From Candidatus Brevibacterium intestinavium (lineage in GTDB: Bacteria; Actinomycetota; Actinomycetes; Actinomycetales; Brevibacteriaceae), in NCBI GenBank assembly GCA_019117545.1, contig DWZN01000073.1, positions 1 through 34,122 on the forward strand: a stretch of DNA of 34,122 nt. The letters are read 5' to 3'. Both the position numbers and the translations under genes were made by a program. Of this stretch, positions 1 to 8,783 are shown one piece after another (the stretch's first letter is position 1; each line of letters begins with the position of its first letter). The notes below the pieces were generated by a model. It ran no database searches and was not told the DNA's origin. It saw nothing but the letters and a program-made list of their open reading frames with translations.

Positions 1-1190
1 TCGTTGAGGAAGTCCTCGGAGCTGATCTCGGTCGGATCGATGGACAGAGCCTGCTTGGCAGCGGCCGGTTCCTTCTTGTCCTCGGATCCGGGGCTGGCCG
101 GCCCGGTGGACTCGGACGACTGGTCCTCGGAAGCGCCGGAGTCCTCGGAGTCCTCGTCGGTCTCCGGAGCCTTGTCCTCGGACGTCGCGGCCTTGTCGCC
201 GTCTTCGGCGTTCGCGTCATCATCGGACTTGGCGCCGTCGTCGGCCTTGTCGCCGTCGTCTTCGGTCTTCGCGTCGTCGTCGGACGAGCCTTCGTCGTCG
301 GCCTTCGCGTCGTTGTCGGTCGAGCCTTCGTCGTCGGCCTTGGCGTCATCGTCAGATTTCGCGTCGTCGTCAGACGCGCCCTCGTCATCGGACTTGGCGT
401 CATCGCCCGTGGGCTGCTTGGCCGGGCCCGGGTTGAGGCGCCTGGCGCGGTCCTTGTCGTCGTCGGTCTTCGACGGGCTCGGAGTGCTCGATTCCGAAGG
501 CTTCTCGGTTTCGGTCTCCGTGGGCTTCGACGTGTCGGTCTCGGAAGGAGTCTCCGACGGCGTCTCGGAATCCGACGGTGTCTCGGAAGGAGTCTCCGAC
601 GCCGACTCCGAGGAATCTCCATCGTCGGCCGGCGCGGTGGTCGTCTCACAGTCGTCATTGCCGGCCGGATCGTCGACTTCGGAGTCGTCGGAGACGACCT
701 CGAAGGTCACCTTCGAGGAGTCGGTCTCGGACTTGAGGTCGGTGAGGTAGAGCGAGTACTTCCCGACGGGGACCTTGGCGTCCTCGGTCACGGAGAAGTA
801 GTACGTGCCGGACACTTGACCCTTCTCATCGACCGTGAGCTTCTTCTCCGGCGAGTATTCGGTGCCATCGGTGCCGACAACGGTGACAGTGGCCTTCTGG
901 TCCGGGGAGAATCCGGTTCCGGAGAAGCCGATTCCCTCCTTCTTGTTCGCGATGTCGGTCCGGGTCACCTGCGACTGCTCAAGGGTCGCCTGTGGATCCG
1001 ACTCGTCGGGAACCGAAGAATCCGATTCGGAGTCTTCGGAGTCGCTCGATGACTGCTCGCCGCTTTGGGCGCAGACCGATGTCGGAGATACCGAAGCGGT
1101 GGACTCAGTGGCTGCGAACGCCGGGGCGCTCGCAAGGCCTGTCATTGCAACGGCTACTGCGGGGGCAAGCACAAGACGCGAGGTCTTCAC
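1..1190 (-). CDS. Secreted acidic repeat-rich surface protein, C-terminus beyond window
   Basis: The gene reads leftward from a GTG at 1190 and is still open at base 3, giving 396 visible residues. The N-terminus is a signal peptide (basic KTSR, hydrophobic stretch, likely cleavage after AFA near residue 27). Residues about 60-165 look like a bacterial Ig-like domain (IGFSGTGFSPDQKATVTV). Then come a SETPSETP-type linker (about 187-235), a short basic stretch RARRLNPGPAK, and a highly acidic Asp/Ala/Lys/Ser repeat block (about 260-335) built on DDAKSDDEG-like units. The last visible part, ALSIDPTEISSEDF, matches the start of the Ig-like domain in the M28 peptidase at 29326, so a second Ig-like domain and perhaps a sortase anchor should follow outside the window. 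I infer a cell-surface or adhesin-like role; no catalytic motif is visible. The GTG start is supported by a GAAAGG ribosome binding site 7 bases upstream and by the signal peptide. Confidence 0.8.
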   Translation of the reverse strand, partial: MKTSRLVLAPAVAVAMTGLASAPAFAATESTASVSPTSVCAQSGEQSSSDSEDSESDSSVPDESDPQATLEQSQVTRTDIANKKEGIGFSGTGFSPDQKATVTVVGTDGTEYSPEKKLTVDEKGQVSGTYYFSVTEDAKVPVGKYSLYLTDLKSETDSSKVTFEVVSDDSEVDDPAGNDDCETTTAPADDGDSSESASETPSETPSDSETPSETPSETDTSKPTETETEKPSESSTPSPSKTDDDKDRARRLNPGPAKQPTGDDAKSDDEGASDDDAKSDDDAKADDEGSTDNDAKADDEGSSDDDAKTEDDGDKADDGAKSDDDANAEDGDKAATSEDKAPETDEDSEDSGASEDQSSESTGPASPGSEDKKEPAAAKQALSIDPTEISSEDFLN

Positions 1191-1196
1191 AGTAAT

Positions 1197-1227
1197 GCCT
1201 TTCGATTGTTGTCTACCCACGAAAGGC
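1197..1227 (-). promoter_or_regulatory. Hairpin that would mask the ribosome binding site of the acidic surface protein
   Basis: An 8-bp perfect inverted repeat (GCCTTTCG at 1197-1204, CGAAAGGC at 1220-1227) with a 15-base loop lies just upstream of the GTG at 1190. In the minus-strand mRNA the 3' arm contains the GAAAGG Shine-Dalgarno sequence, so the stem would hide it. Translational control is an inference from this geometry; nothing else identifies a known riboswitch class. Confidence 0.45.
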
Positions 1228-1610
1228 GATGGGACTCCCGGCATTCCTTGGCTTAAGAAGGGGAAGGCACCATCGTGCGCGGGTCCGTACAGCTCATCAC
1301 TCTAAAGCATTCACCAGTCGCTGTGGGGCGACACACGGGGAAAAACCAGCATAAATTGCCGGAATCGTTATCAGTTTGTGATCTTGTTTGGGCGTGTCGC
1401 TTGTTTGATCGCTTCCTCGGCCGCTGCCTGACTGATTGCCTGACCGCCTTCTCGACCGCGTGCCCACCCGTCCGAGCGAGTGCCCTCTCCCACGCCTCCT
1501 CGGGCACCCTCGCCGCCGCCCGCCGTGCAACGACGCGCCCGTGGATCGGCCTCGGCGGGTTCCGAGGCACTGCGGGGGTGGTGATTCGAGCGTGCGGGCG
1601 GCGGAACGGC

Positions 1611-1623
1611 TACCATCGGATAC
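1611..1623 (+). promoter_or_regulatory. Putative -10 box of a leaderless dcd transcript
   Basis: TACCAT at 1611-1616 is followed by 7 bases and then the GTG start of dcd. There is no Shine-Dalgarno sequence upstream. This spacing is typical of actinobacterial leaderless transcripts that begin at the start codon. No clear -35 box is seen. Confidence 0.5.
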
Positions 1624-2202
1624 GTGACTCTGCTTTCCGACCGCGACATCCGCGCCGAGCTCGACTCCGGCCGCATCGGTCTCGATCCCTACGACCCGTC
1701 GCTGATCCAGCCGGCCAGCGTCGATGTCTGCCTGGACCGGTACTTCCGGCTGTTCGACAATCACAAGTACCCCGTCATCGATCCCAGCCTCGAGCAGCCC
1801 GAACTCACGCGTTACGTCGAGGCCGCTCCCGGTGAGCCGTTCGTCCTCCACCCCGGCGAGTTCGTCCTCGCCTCCAGTCACGAGCTCGTGACTCTGCCCG
1901 ATGACGTGGCCGCCCGCCTCGAGGGCAAGTCGTCGCTGGGTCGGCTCGGCCTGCTCACGCACTCGACCGCCGGCTTCATCGATCCCGGGTTCAGCGGACA
2001 CGTCACTCTGGAGCTGTCCAATGTCGCGACCCTTCCGATCACACTGTGGCCGGGAATGAAGATCGGACAGCTGTGCTTCTTCCGTCTCAGCTCCTCGGCG
2101 GTCCACCCCTACGGTTCGCAGGCCACGGGCAACCGGTACCAGGGTCAGCGCGGTCCGACCGCCTCCCGTTCGCATCTCAACTTCTACCGGAGGGGCATGT
2201 GA
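1624..2202 (+). CDS. dcd: dCTP deaminase, probably bifunctional dCTP deaminase/dUTPase
   Basis: This 192-residue protein has the full length of the trimeric Dcd/Dut fold. It carries the conserved core [20 protein letters not shown] (about 101-120), then [12 protein letters not shown] with the catalytic glutamate (about E130), WPGMKIGQL, and the C-terminal [11 protein letters not shown] lid that closes over the nucleotide. The sequence is of the actinobacterial type, which in Mycobacterium tuberculosis converts dCTP directly to dUMP; bifunctionality here is inferred from family resemblance. The GTG start at 1624 gives the canonical N-terminus (TLLSDRDIR), lacks a ribosome binding site and sits 7 bases after a -10-like box. 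The gene overlaps the next one by 4 bases, which implies translational coupling. Confidence 0.95.
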   Translation: MTLLSDRDIRAELDSGRIGLDPYDPSLIQPASVDVCLDRYFRLFDNHKYPVIDPSLEQPELTRYVEAAPGEPFVLHPGEFVLASSHELVTLPDDVAARLEGKSSLGRLGLLTHSTAGFIDPGFSGHVTLELSNVATLPITLWPGMKIGQLCFFRLSSSAVHPYGSQATGNRYQGQRGPTASRSHLNFYRRGM

Positions 2203-3326
2203 TCACCCGCCGCGAACTGCGGCTGCAACGTGAAGCCGCCGAACGCGCCGCCCGCGAACAGTCCACCGGCGCAGGCTCATCTGCCGCACCCGAGGCCGCC
2301 GCCACCGGCCGCCGCCGGACCGGGATGCCGTCGACCGGCAGACCCGGATACGGCGGGCACGGGGCCTCTGTTCCGGTCGAGACACCAACCTCGGCGGATC
2401 TGCGGGGATTCCACTTGCTCCTCCTCGACGACGGGGTCGAGGTCTCCGATGTCCTCGCGCTCATCCACAACAAGCTGCCGGATCTGCCCCCGCGACTGGA
2501 CGGGCACGGACAGATGCGGTTGAGCCGGCACTCCCGGCTGAGCGCCGGCGTCGCCCTCGAGCCCGCCGACGCCGCCGCGCTCGAGGTCCCCGACTGGGCC
2601 CGTCACGCCCTCGTGCTCGACTGCCCCCGCGATCGCCAGCCCGTCCCGCCTCCGGAATGGTTCGCCGATGCCGACGGACTCCACAAGGCCTTCCCGGCCG
2701 GGATGCCCGAACGGGAGGAGGAGCGGATGCTCAGCCTCATGCTCTCGATCGCCTCCCGCCTGCACACCGGCGTCCGCCTGGCCGATGAGCCCGACATGTC
2801 CACACGTGTGATCGTCCCCGACCCCGATGCGAAGGTCGACCTCTACATCTACTCGCCCTACTGGCTGGAGCCGAACGTGGCGCTGGACTTCGTGCGTCGG
2901 CACGCCCCACACGCCTTCCAGCAGGCGCTGCCGACCCCAGACGAGGATGTGCTGGCGCAGGTGAGCATCGACGACCCGCTCTTCGACCCCTCCGCCCCCG
3001 TCATCCTCGACGGCTATGCCCTCCTCGTCCCCCTCGGGGAGATCTCCGAGGCCGCCGGCGGCCTCGAGATCCGGGTGATGGAGGCCGAATGGGTGCCGCC
3101 GATCATCGCCGCCCACTCGAACTCTCCGCAGATCGAATACCACGTGCATTGGATGGACACCGAGTCCCGTCGCTACATGCCGGGCCTGGGACGCCGGTTC
3201 CGGCGGATGCGGGGCGAGGTCGCTCGACTGACCGACGCGATCGGTGCCGAACTCCTCGTCGGCTGCGATGGGGTGGGCCTGGACGAGAACGGCTTCCTGG
3301 TGACCAGTCGGCAGCTGCGCGAATAG
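2199..3326 (+). CDS. Conserved-looking hypothetical protein coupled to dcd
   Basis: The 375-residue protein starts at a GTG that overlaps the dcd stop (GTGA), with GGAGGGG 3-9 bases upstream. The first 70 residues are basic and Ala/Arg/Gly-rich, beginning with a helix like [20 protein letters not shown], and look unstructured or coiled. From about residue 70 the protein appears globular and soluble ([19 protein letters not shown]; later [16 protein letters not shown] and [10 protein letters not shown]). I see no transmembrane segment, nucleotide-binding loop or catalytic signature and do not recognise the family. Coupling to dcd suggests a link to nucleotide metabolism or DNA replication, but that is only context. 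A weak hairpin (GCCCG 3371-3375, CGGGC 3382-3386) follows and could end the transcript. Confidence 0.8.
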   Translation: MITRRELRLQREAAERAAREQSTGAGSSAAPEAAATGRRRTGMPSTGRPGYGGHGASVPVETPTSADLRGFHLLLLDDGVEVSDVLALIHNKLPDLPPRLDGHGQMRLSRHSRLSAGVALEPADAAALEVPDWARHALVLDCPRDRQPVPPPEWFADADGLHKAFPAGMPEREEERMLSLMLSIASRLHTGVRLADEPDMSTRVIVPDPDAKVDLYIYSPYWLEPNVALDFVRRHAPHAFQQALPTPDEDVLAQVSIDDPLFDPSAPVILDGYALLVPLGEISEAAGGLEIRVMEAEWVPPIIAAHSNSPQIEYHVHWMDTESRRYMPGLGRRFRRMRGEVARLTDAIGAELLVGCDGVGLDENGFLVTSRQLRE

Positions 3327-3490
3327 CCCGGTCCGCCGTCTTCGCAAAATCAATCCGCAGACGGTCTCAGGCCCGCCATGACGGGCGAGGAGGCTTCTTA
3401 CCAGAGCTTGCCTGATTGGGGAAACGAGTCCTGCTCGTGCAAAAATAAGGCTACGAACCTTTTCCAGGCAAATGACGGAGGTGGCTGCCG

Positions 3491-6400
3491 GTGATAGCCA
3501 TGACAGGTGCCTTCTTCGGCGCTTCTGTCATAGCCTACCCCTTGGTTCGCCTCCTCGGCCGCAGCGGCTTCTTCCTCCTCGCCCTCGTCCCGTTGACCGG
3601 ACTGCTCTACAGCCTGTCGACGATCCCCGACCTCTTCAGTCCGCACGCGCAGCCCCTGGTCGAGAGCCTCGACTGGCTGCCGGCGCTCGGCCTCGAGGGA
3701 GTCTTCCGCCTCGACGTGCTCTCCTGGATCATGACGCTGCTCGTGACCGGCATCGGAGCACTCGTCTTCGTCTACTGCGCTCGCTACTTCCCGCCCGACG
3801 AACCCGGCCTGGCCCGGTTCGCCGGCATCTTCATGGCCTTCGCCGCCATGATGTACGGTCTCGTCATCGCCGACGAGCTGCTCATGCTCTACCTGTTCTG
3901 GGAAGGCACCACCGTCTTCTCCTACCTGCTCATCGGCCACAGCCAATCACGACGCCGCTCCCGCCAGGCGGCTCTGCAGGCGCTGATCGTCACCACCGCC
4001 GGCGGCCTGGCCATGCTCGTGGGCATGGTCCTGCTCATCACCGCCACGGGCACCGGACGCATCTCGGCGCTGGTCGACCGCGCCCAGCTGGGCATGGACA
4101 CCGGTCCGGTCATCATCTCCGCGATCATCCTCATCCTCATCGGCGCGATCTCGAAGTCCGCGCTCATGCCCTTCCACTTCTGGCTGCCGGGCGCGATGGC
4201 CGCCCCCACCCCCGTCAGTGCCTACCTTCACGCCGCGGCCATGGTCAAGGCCGGAATCTACCTGGTGCTGCGTCTGGCGCCGGGCTACAACAACCTTCCC
4301 GGCTGGTCGGAGGTGCTGCTGACGCTGGGCCTGCTGACCATGTTCATCGGCGGCTGGCAGGCCCTGAAGCAGACCGACCTCAAACTGCTGCTGGCCTTCG
4401 GCACGGTCTCCCAGCTGGGCTTCCTCACCACCATGGCCTCCTTCGGCACCCCCGACATCACGAAAGCGGCGCTGGGCCTGCTCATCGCCCACGCCCTGTT
4501 CAAGTCCTGCCTGTTCCTGTGCGTGGGCATCATCGACCACCGCGCCGGCACCCGTGACCTGACGAAGCTCTCCGGCGGGTGGAAGGCGTTCCCCGTCGTG
4601 GCCGTGTGCGCGACCATCGCGGCCGCCTCGATGGCGGGACTGCCCCCGATGTTCGGCTTCGTCGCGAAGGAAGCCGTGTACTCGACCCTGCTGACGTCTC
4701 CGGACAAGGCCACGGTCATCGCCTTCATCGGCATCATGATCGGTTCGATCCTCACCGTCGCCTACTCGGCCCGCTTCGTCTGGGGCGCCTTCTCCTCGAA
4801 GCCCGGCGTCGACGACATCGCCCGCCGCGACGAGAAGCTCACGCTCGTGATCTCCCCGCTGCTCCTCACCGTGCTCACCCTGGCTCTGGGCCCGGGGGCC
4901 GGACTCCTCGACGGCTACTTCACCGCTTGGACCTCCGCGCTGCCGGCCGTGGATGTCGGGGACGGCAACTACCACTTGGCGCTGTGGCACGGACTCGAAC
5001 CGGCGCTGGCGTTCTCGGCCGTGACGATCGTCGCCGGTGTCGCGCTCTTCATCTTCCGTCGACCGTTCGCCAGGGTGCAGACGACCCTGCCGTCGGGAAT
5101 CGACTTCCACGAGCTGTACCGGAAGATGATCGGCTGGATGGAAGCGCTGGCCCTGTGGGTCACCGCACGCACCCAGCGCGGTTCCCTGCCCTTCTACCAG
5201 GGCGTGGTCTACCTCGTCCTGGTCGCCGGGATCGGGCTGGCCGTGATCGTCAACGACACCTGGAACATCGAGTTCCGGCTCACCGACACCCCGCTCGACC
5301 TCATCGTCGCCACCGTCCTCATCATCGTCGCGATCGCGGCGACCAGGGCGAAGAAGCGCTTCACCGCCGTCGTCGTCACCGGCATCTCCGGCTATGCCAT
5401 GGTCGCCTACTTCGCCTTCGTCGGCTCCCCCGATCTGGCCCTGACACAGGTGCTGGTCGAGACCATCACGATCGTCGTCTTCGTCCTCGTCCTCCGCCGC
5501 CTGCCGGCCCGCATCGGCGAGTCCACCGGCCGCTTCACCCCGGCCTGGCGGGCGATCATCGGCGGAGCCGTGGGGATCACGATGATGCTCGTGGTCCTCA
5601 TCGCCGCGGGCGTGCGCGTGGCCGATCCGGTCTCGACGGACTTCGGCCAGCTCGCCTACGAGATCGGCCACGGCAAGAACATCGTCAACGTCACCCTCGT
5701 CGACATCCGCGCCTGGGACACCATGGGCGAGATCTCCGTGCTCGTGGCCGCCGGCACCGGCGTCGCCGGACTCATCTTCGTCCGCGGGCGCGAGGGGCAC
5801 CTGCACCGGTTCGAGCGGAAGAGGGACGGCACCGAGGCGGCCGGCCGGATCCGCTTCCAGCCCGTGTCCGAGGAGGTCGCCGACCTCCACCACCCCGAGC
5901 GCGAGGACCTGTCGCAGAAGCGCGTGTCCTGGCTCATCGCCGGCCGGACCCTGGCCCCGCGCAACCGGTCCATCATCCTCGAGGTCACCGCGCGCCTGAT
6001 CTTCCACGCCGTCGTCGTCTTCTCCGTCTACCTCCTCTTCGCCGGCCACAACGATCCCGGCGGCGGCTTCTCAGGCGGCCTCGTCGCCGGCCTCGCCCTC
6101 GTCGTGCGCTATCTGGCCGGGGGCAAGTACGAACTCGCCGAGGCGGCCCCGTTCACTCCCTCAGCGATGCTCGGCACGGGCCTCGTCACCGCCATCGGCA
6201 CCGTCATCTGCGGTTGGGTGTGGGGCGATACGGTCTTCGACTCCGCCTACATCGAAGGCGATGTGCCGCTTCTGGGCCACCTGTCGTTCGGCACCTCGAC
6301 CTTCTTCGACATCGGCGTCTACCTCATCGTCATCGGCCTCATGCTCGACATCCTCCGGTCGTTGGGCGCCGAGGTCGATCTGCATCAGGAACGCGACGAG

Positions 6401-6544
6401 ATGATGCTGGCCCACCGCATCCACGACAACATCAACTTCTCCGAGAACATGGGCTCCACCGCCGAACACCGCGCCGTGTCCGAGATCATGGACCGGGTCA
6501 ATGAGCTCGATGTCGACAACGGTGCGGAAGGGGGACGACTATGA
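3491..6544 (+). CDS. mrpA: Na+/H+ antiporter subunit A fused to subunit B (MrpAB)
   Basis: This 1017-residue polytopic membrane protein is the large subunit of the Mrp (Mnh/Sha) cation/proton antiporter. Residues 1 to about 500 form the NuoL-like antiporter module, with the proton-path glutamate in LFWEGTT (E138) and the lysine in SKSALMPFHFWLP (K222). Residues about 590-780 are the MrpA-specific C-terminal part. From about residue 822 (RSIILEVTARLIFHAVVVFS, then FAGHNDPGGGFSGGLVAGLA) the sequence is a complete MrpB, ending in a hydrophilic tail. This A-B fusion is common in actinobacteria and explains why no separate mrpB is present. The GTG at 3491 has GGAGGTG about 7 bases upstream; an ATG three codons later is the alternative. 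The gene opens the operon and overlaps mrpC by 4 bases (ATGA). Confidence 0.96.
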   Translation: MIAMTGAFFGASVIAYPLVRLLGRSGFFLLALVPLTGLLYSLSTIPDLFSPHAQPLVESLDWLPALGLEGVFRLDVLSWIMTLLVTGIGALVFVYCARYFPPDEPGLARFAGIFMAFAAMMYGLVIADELLMLYLFWEGTTVFSYLLIGHSQSRRRSRQAALQALIVTTAGGLAMLVGMVLLITATGTGRISALVDRAQLGMDTGPVIISAIILILIGAISKSALMPFHFWLPGAMAAPTPVSAYLHAAAMVKAGIYLVLRLAPGYNNLPGWSEVLLTLGLLTMFIGGWQALKQTDLKLLLAFGTVSQLGFLTTMASFGTPDITKAALGLLIAHALFKSCLFLCVGIIDHRAGTRDLTKLSGGWKAFPVVAVCATIAAASMAGLPPMFGFVAKEAVYSTLLTSPDKATVIAFIGIMIGSILTVAYSARFVWGAFSSKPGVDDIARRDEKLTLVISPLLLTVLTLALGPGAGLLDGYFTAWTSALPAVDVGDGNYHLALWHGLEPALAFSAVTIVAGVALFIFRRPFARVQTTLPSGIDFHELYRKMIGWMEALALWVTARTQRGSLPFYQGVVYLVLVAGIGLAVIVNDTWNIEFRLTDTPLDLIVATVLIIVAIAATRAKKRFTAVVVTGISGYAMVAYFAFVGSPDLALTQVLVETITIVVFVLVLRRLPARIGESTGRFTPAWRAIIGGAVGITMMLVVLIAAGVRVADPVSTDFGQLAYEIGHGKNIVNVTLVDIRAWDTMGEISVLVAAGTGVAGLIFVRGREGHLHRFERKRDGTEAAGRIRFQPVSEEVADLHHPEREDLSQKRVSWLIAGRTLAPRNRSIILEVTARLIFHAVVVFSVYLLFAGHNDPGGGFSGGLVAGLALVVRYLAGGKYELAEAAPFTPSAMLGTGLVTAIGTVICGWVWGDTVFDSAYIEGDVPLLGHLSFGTSTFFDIGVYLIVIGLMLDILRSLGAEVDLHQERDEMMLAHRIHDNINFSENMGSTAEHRAVSEIMDRVNELDVDNGAEGGRL

Positions 6545-7203
6545 GCATGCCCTTCATCATGGTCCTGGCCATGGGCGTCCTCTTCGCCTCCGGCATCTAC
6601 CTCATGCTCGAACGCTCACTGACCCGGGTCCTGCTCGGCTTCATCCTGCTCGGCAACGGTGTGAACCTGCTCATCATCCTCACCGCCGGCCGCGGTTCGG
6701 CACCGTTGACCGATGGGAAGGACCTGTCGACCGAGGGCATGTCCGATCCGCTGCCGCATGCGCTCATCCTCACCGCCATCGTCATCACCTTCGCCGTGAC
6801 CGCGTTCCTGCTGGCGATGATCTACCGCTCCTGGAGGCTCATGCGCGCCGATTCGCTGCAGGACGACGACACCGACCTCCAGGTCGCGATCACGAAGGTC
6901 ATCGACTCCGAGGCGGAGGCGAGCACGGACTACGACGACACCGAGTTCGGTGACGAAGCCGAATCGCCGATCATCGGCGCCATGGACCTCGACGACGACG
7001 GCACTCCCGAGGAGAGGGAGGACACCGCCGAGGAGATAGACGAGGCAGCGACTCGGACCGAGGCCGATTCCATCGCCGAGGCGGCCGTGGACGCCCAGAC
7101 CCGGGCGCACAGTGCCGACGAGGCCGAGGAAGCCGAGGAGGCCCAGGACGCGAAGCGACCGGAGGACACCGACGACCCAGGGGAGCAGGGGGACCGACCG
7201 TGA
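6541..7203 (+). CDS. mrpC: Na+/H+ antiporter subunit C with long acidic tail
   Basis: The first 105 residues are a standard NuoK-like MrpC: three membrane helices (about 5-20, 27-48, 74-97), the loop GFILLGNGVNLLI and the family motif DPLPHALILTAIVI. MrpC proteins usually end near here at roughly 110 residues. This one continues to 220 residues with a very acidic, low-complexity cytoplasmic tail rich in Asp, Glu and Ala (for example DEAEEAEEAQDAKRPEDTDD). The tail keeps the host base composition and is in frame with the stop that overlaps mrpD, so it is a real extension and not a read-through artefact. Its function is unknown; it could bind cations, partner subunits or regulators. Confidence 0.94.
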   Translation: MSMPFIMVLAMGVLFASGIYLMLERSLTRVLLGFILLGNGVNLLIILTAGRGSAPLTDGKDLSTEGMSDPLPHALILTAIVITFAVTAFLLAMIYRSWRLMRADSLQDDDTDLQVAITKVIDSEAEASTDYDDTEFGDEAESPIIGAMDLDDDGTPEEREDTAEEIDEAATRTEADSIAEAAVDAQTRAHSADEAEEAEEAQDAKRPEDTDDPGEQGDRP

Positions 7204-8783
7204 TCGATCTCCTGCCCGTCCTGGTTCCGCTGCCCGTGCTCCTGCCGCTCATCGGCGCCGGCATCGCCCTCATCCTGTCGAAGAACACACGCGCCCAGAA
7301 CATCGTCTCGGTCGGCATCCTGTGCGCGGTCATGGTCATCGCCACGCTCATCCTCATCGGCACCGACGCGAACGGGCCGCAGGTGGTCGCCATCGGCGGC
7401 TGGCAGCCGCCGGCGGGCATCGTGCTTGTGGCCGACAGGCTCTCGTCCCTCATGCTCATCGTGTCCTCTCTGGTGACCCTGTGCGTGCTCGTCTACGCAC
7501 TGAGCCAGGACGCCAACGACGACTCGAACGAGACGCCGATCTCCGTGTTCAACCCCAGCTATCTGGTGCTGTGCGCGGGCATCGCGAACTCCTTCCTCGC
7601 CGGGGATCTGTTCAACCTCTATGTCGGCTTCGAGATGTTCCTCGTCGCCTCCTATGTGCTGCTGACCCTCGGCGCCACGGCCGAGAGGATCCGGGCGGGC
7701 GTGACCTATGTGATCATCTCGCTGGTGTCCTCGGTCATCTTCCTCGCCGCCATCGGCATCATCTACGCCGCGACCGGCACGGTGAACATGGCGCAGCTGG
7801 CGGAACGCCTGAGTCAGCTGCCGGCCGATGTGCAGATGATCCTCCATGTCATGCTCCTGCTCGGATTCGGCATCAAGGCGGCGATCTTCCCGCTGTCGTT
7901 CTGGCTGCCGGACTCCTATCCGACGGCCCCGGCCCCGGTCACCGCGGTGTTCGCGGGACTGCTGACGAAGGTCGGCATCTACGCGATCATCCGCACGGAG
8001 ACGCTGATGTTCGCCGAGTCCTCTCTGCGCGTGCCCCTGCTCATCGCCGCAGGTCTGACGATGCTCGTGGGCATCCTCGGCGCCATCGCGCAGTCGGAGA
8101 TCAAGAGGATCGTGTCCTTCACCCTGGTCTCCCATATCGGGTACATGCTCTTCGGTGTGGCCCTGGGCACGAATGTGGGACTGTCGGCGGCGATCTACTA
8201 CACCGTCCACCACATCATCGTCCAGACCGCACTGTTCCTGGCCATCGGACTCGTGGAGATGCGCGGAGGGTCCACCTCGACGAGGTCGCTGGGCGGTCTC
8301 ATGGTGCTGTCTCCAGTGCTCACGATCATCTTCTTCATCCCGGCCCTCAACCTCTCGGGCATCCCGCCGTTCTCCGGGTTCATCGGCAAGGTCGCGCTCT
8401 TCCTCGCCGGCTTCGACGACCACGCCTGGCTGCCCACCGTGCTCATCGTCGCGGGCACCGTGACGAGCCTGCTCACGCTCTATGTCATCGGCCGTACCTT
8501 CAACCTCGCGTTCTGGCGCGACCCGGCCGATGTCGAGGAGCCGAACGCGGATCTCGTCGACGAGTTCTCCGAGCGGAAGAAGACGCTGCTGGCCGGGAGG
8601 AAGTGGACCTCTCAGATCGGGGTGCCGCCTGCTATGGTGGTGGCCACCTCGGTGGTCGTCATCGCCTCCATCGCGCTCACGCTCGGGGCGGAACCGCTGT
8701 GGGGGATGGCGAATCGGGCCGCCGAGAATCTGCAGACCCCGGTCGACTACATCACGAACGTGCTCGGAGATGAGGACCGATGA
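7200..8783 (+). CDS. mrpD: Na+/H+ antiporter subunit D
   Basis: The 527-residue NuoM/NuoN-like membrane protein forms the second antiporter-like module of the Mrp complex. It has about 14 predicted helices, the conserved glutamate in GFEMFLVASYVLL (E145), and the conserved lysine region GIKAAIFPLSFWLPDSYPTA (K226), followed by LLTKVGIYAIIR. The C-terminal loop (about 440-475) is charged. The GTG start at 7200 overlaps the mrpC stop (GTGA), and its own stop overlaps the mrpE start (ATGA). Length and motifs are normal for MrpD. Confidence 0.96.
   Translation: MIDLLPVLVPLPVLLPLIGAGIALILSKNTRAQNIVSVGILCAVMVIATLILIGTDANGPQVVAIGGWQPPAGIVLVADRLSSLMLIVSSLVTLCVLVYALSQDANDDSNETPISVFNPSYLVLCAGIANSFLAGDLFNLYVGFEMFLVASYVLLTLGATAERIRAGVTYVIISLVSSVIFLAAIGIIYAATGTVNMAQLAERLSQLPADVQMILHVMLLLGFGIKAAIFPLSFWLPDSYPTAPAPVTAVFAGLLTKVGIYAIIRTETLMFAESSLRVPLLIAAGLTMLVGILGAIAQSEIKRIVSFTLVSHIGYMLFGVALGTNVGLSAAIYYTVHHIIVQTALFLAIGLVEMRGGSTSTRSLGGLMVLSPVLTIIFFIPALNLSGIPPFSGFIGKVALFLAGFDDHAWLPTVLIVAGTVTSLLTLYVIGRTFNLAFWRDPADVEEPNADLVDEFSERKKTLLAGRKWTSQIGVPPAMVVATSVVVIASIALTLGAEPLWGMANRAAENLQTPVDYITNVLGDEDR

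Larger units (their letters stand above)
1191..1623. other. Divergent intergenic region with promoters for both sides
   Basis: This gap of 433 bases separates the leftward surface-protein gene from rightward dcd. It holds the hairpin at 1197-1227, an AT-richer patch around 1335-1420 that could contain the minus-strand promoter, a long GC-rich stretch without a convincing reading frame, and the dcd promoter at its right end. The distance from the AT-rich patch to the GTG suggests a long 5' leader for the surface-protein mRNA. I recognise no RNA gene in it. Confidence 0.5.

Noticed and set aside
4..750. Long Ser-rich reading frame on the plus strand
   Set aside because: It is the antisense shadow of the acidic Asp/Ala/Lys repeats. 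The minus frame has a signal peptide, a ribosome binding site and domain similarity.
1228..1420. A c-di-AMP (ydaO-type) or other riboswitch in the long leader of the acidic surface protein
   Set aside because: The leader length and the type of gene made me look, but I could not place the conserved riboswitch core; only the local hairpin at 1197-1227 is supported.
3947..6049. Long minus-strand frame opposite mrpAB, and a long plus-strand Arg/His-rich frame at 4579-6504
   Set aside because: Both have the biased Arg, His, Asp and Gly composition expected of shadow frames in GC-rich DNA; the MrpAB frame matches a known family throughout.
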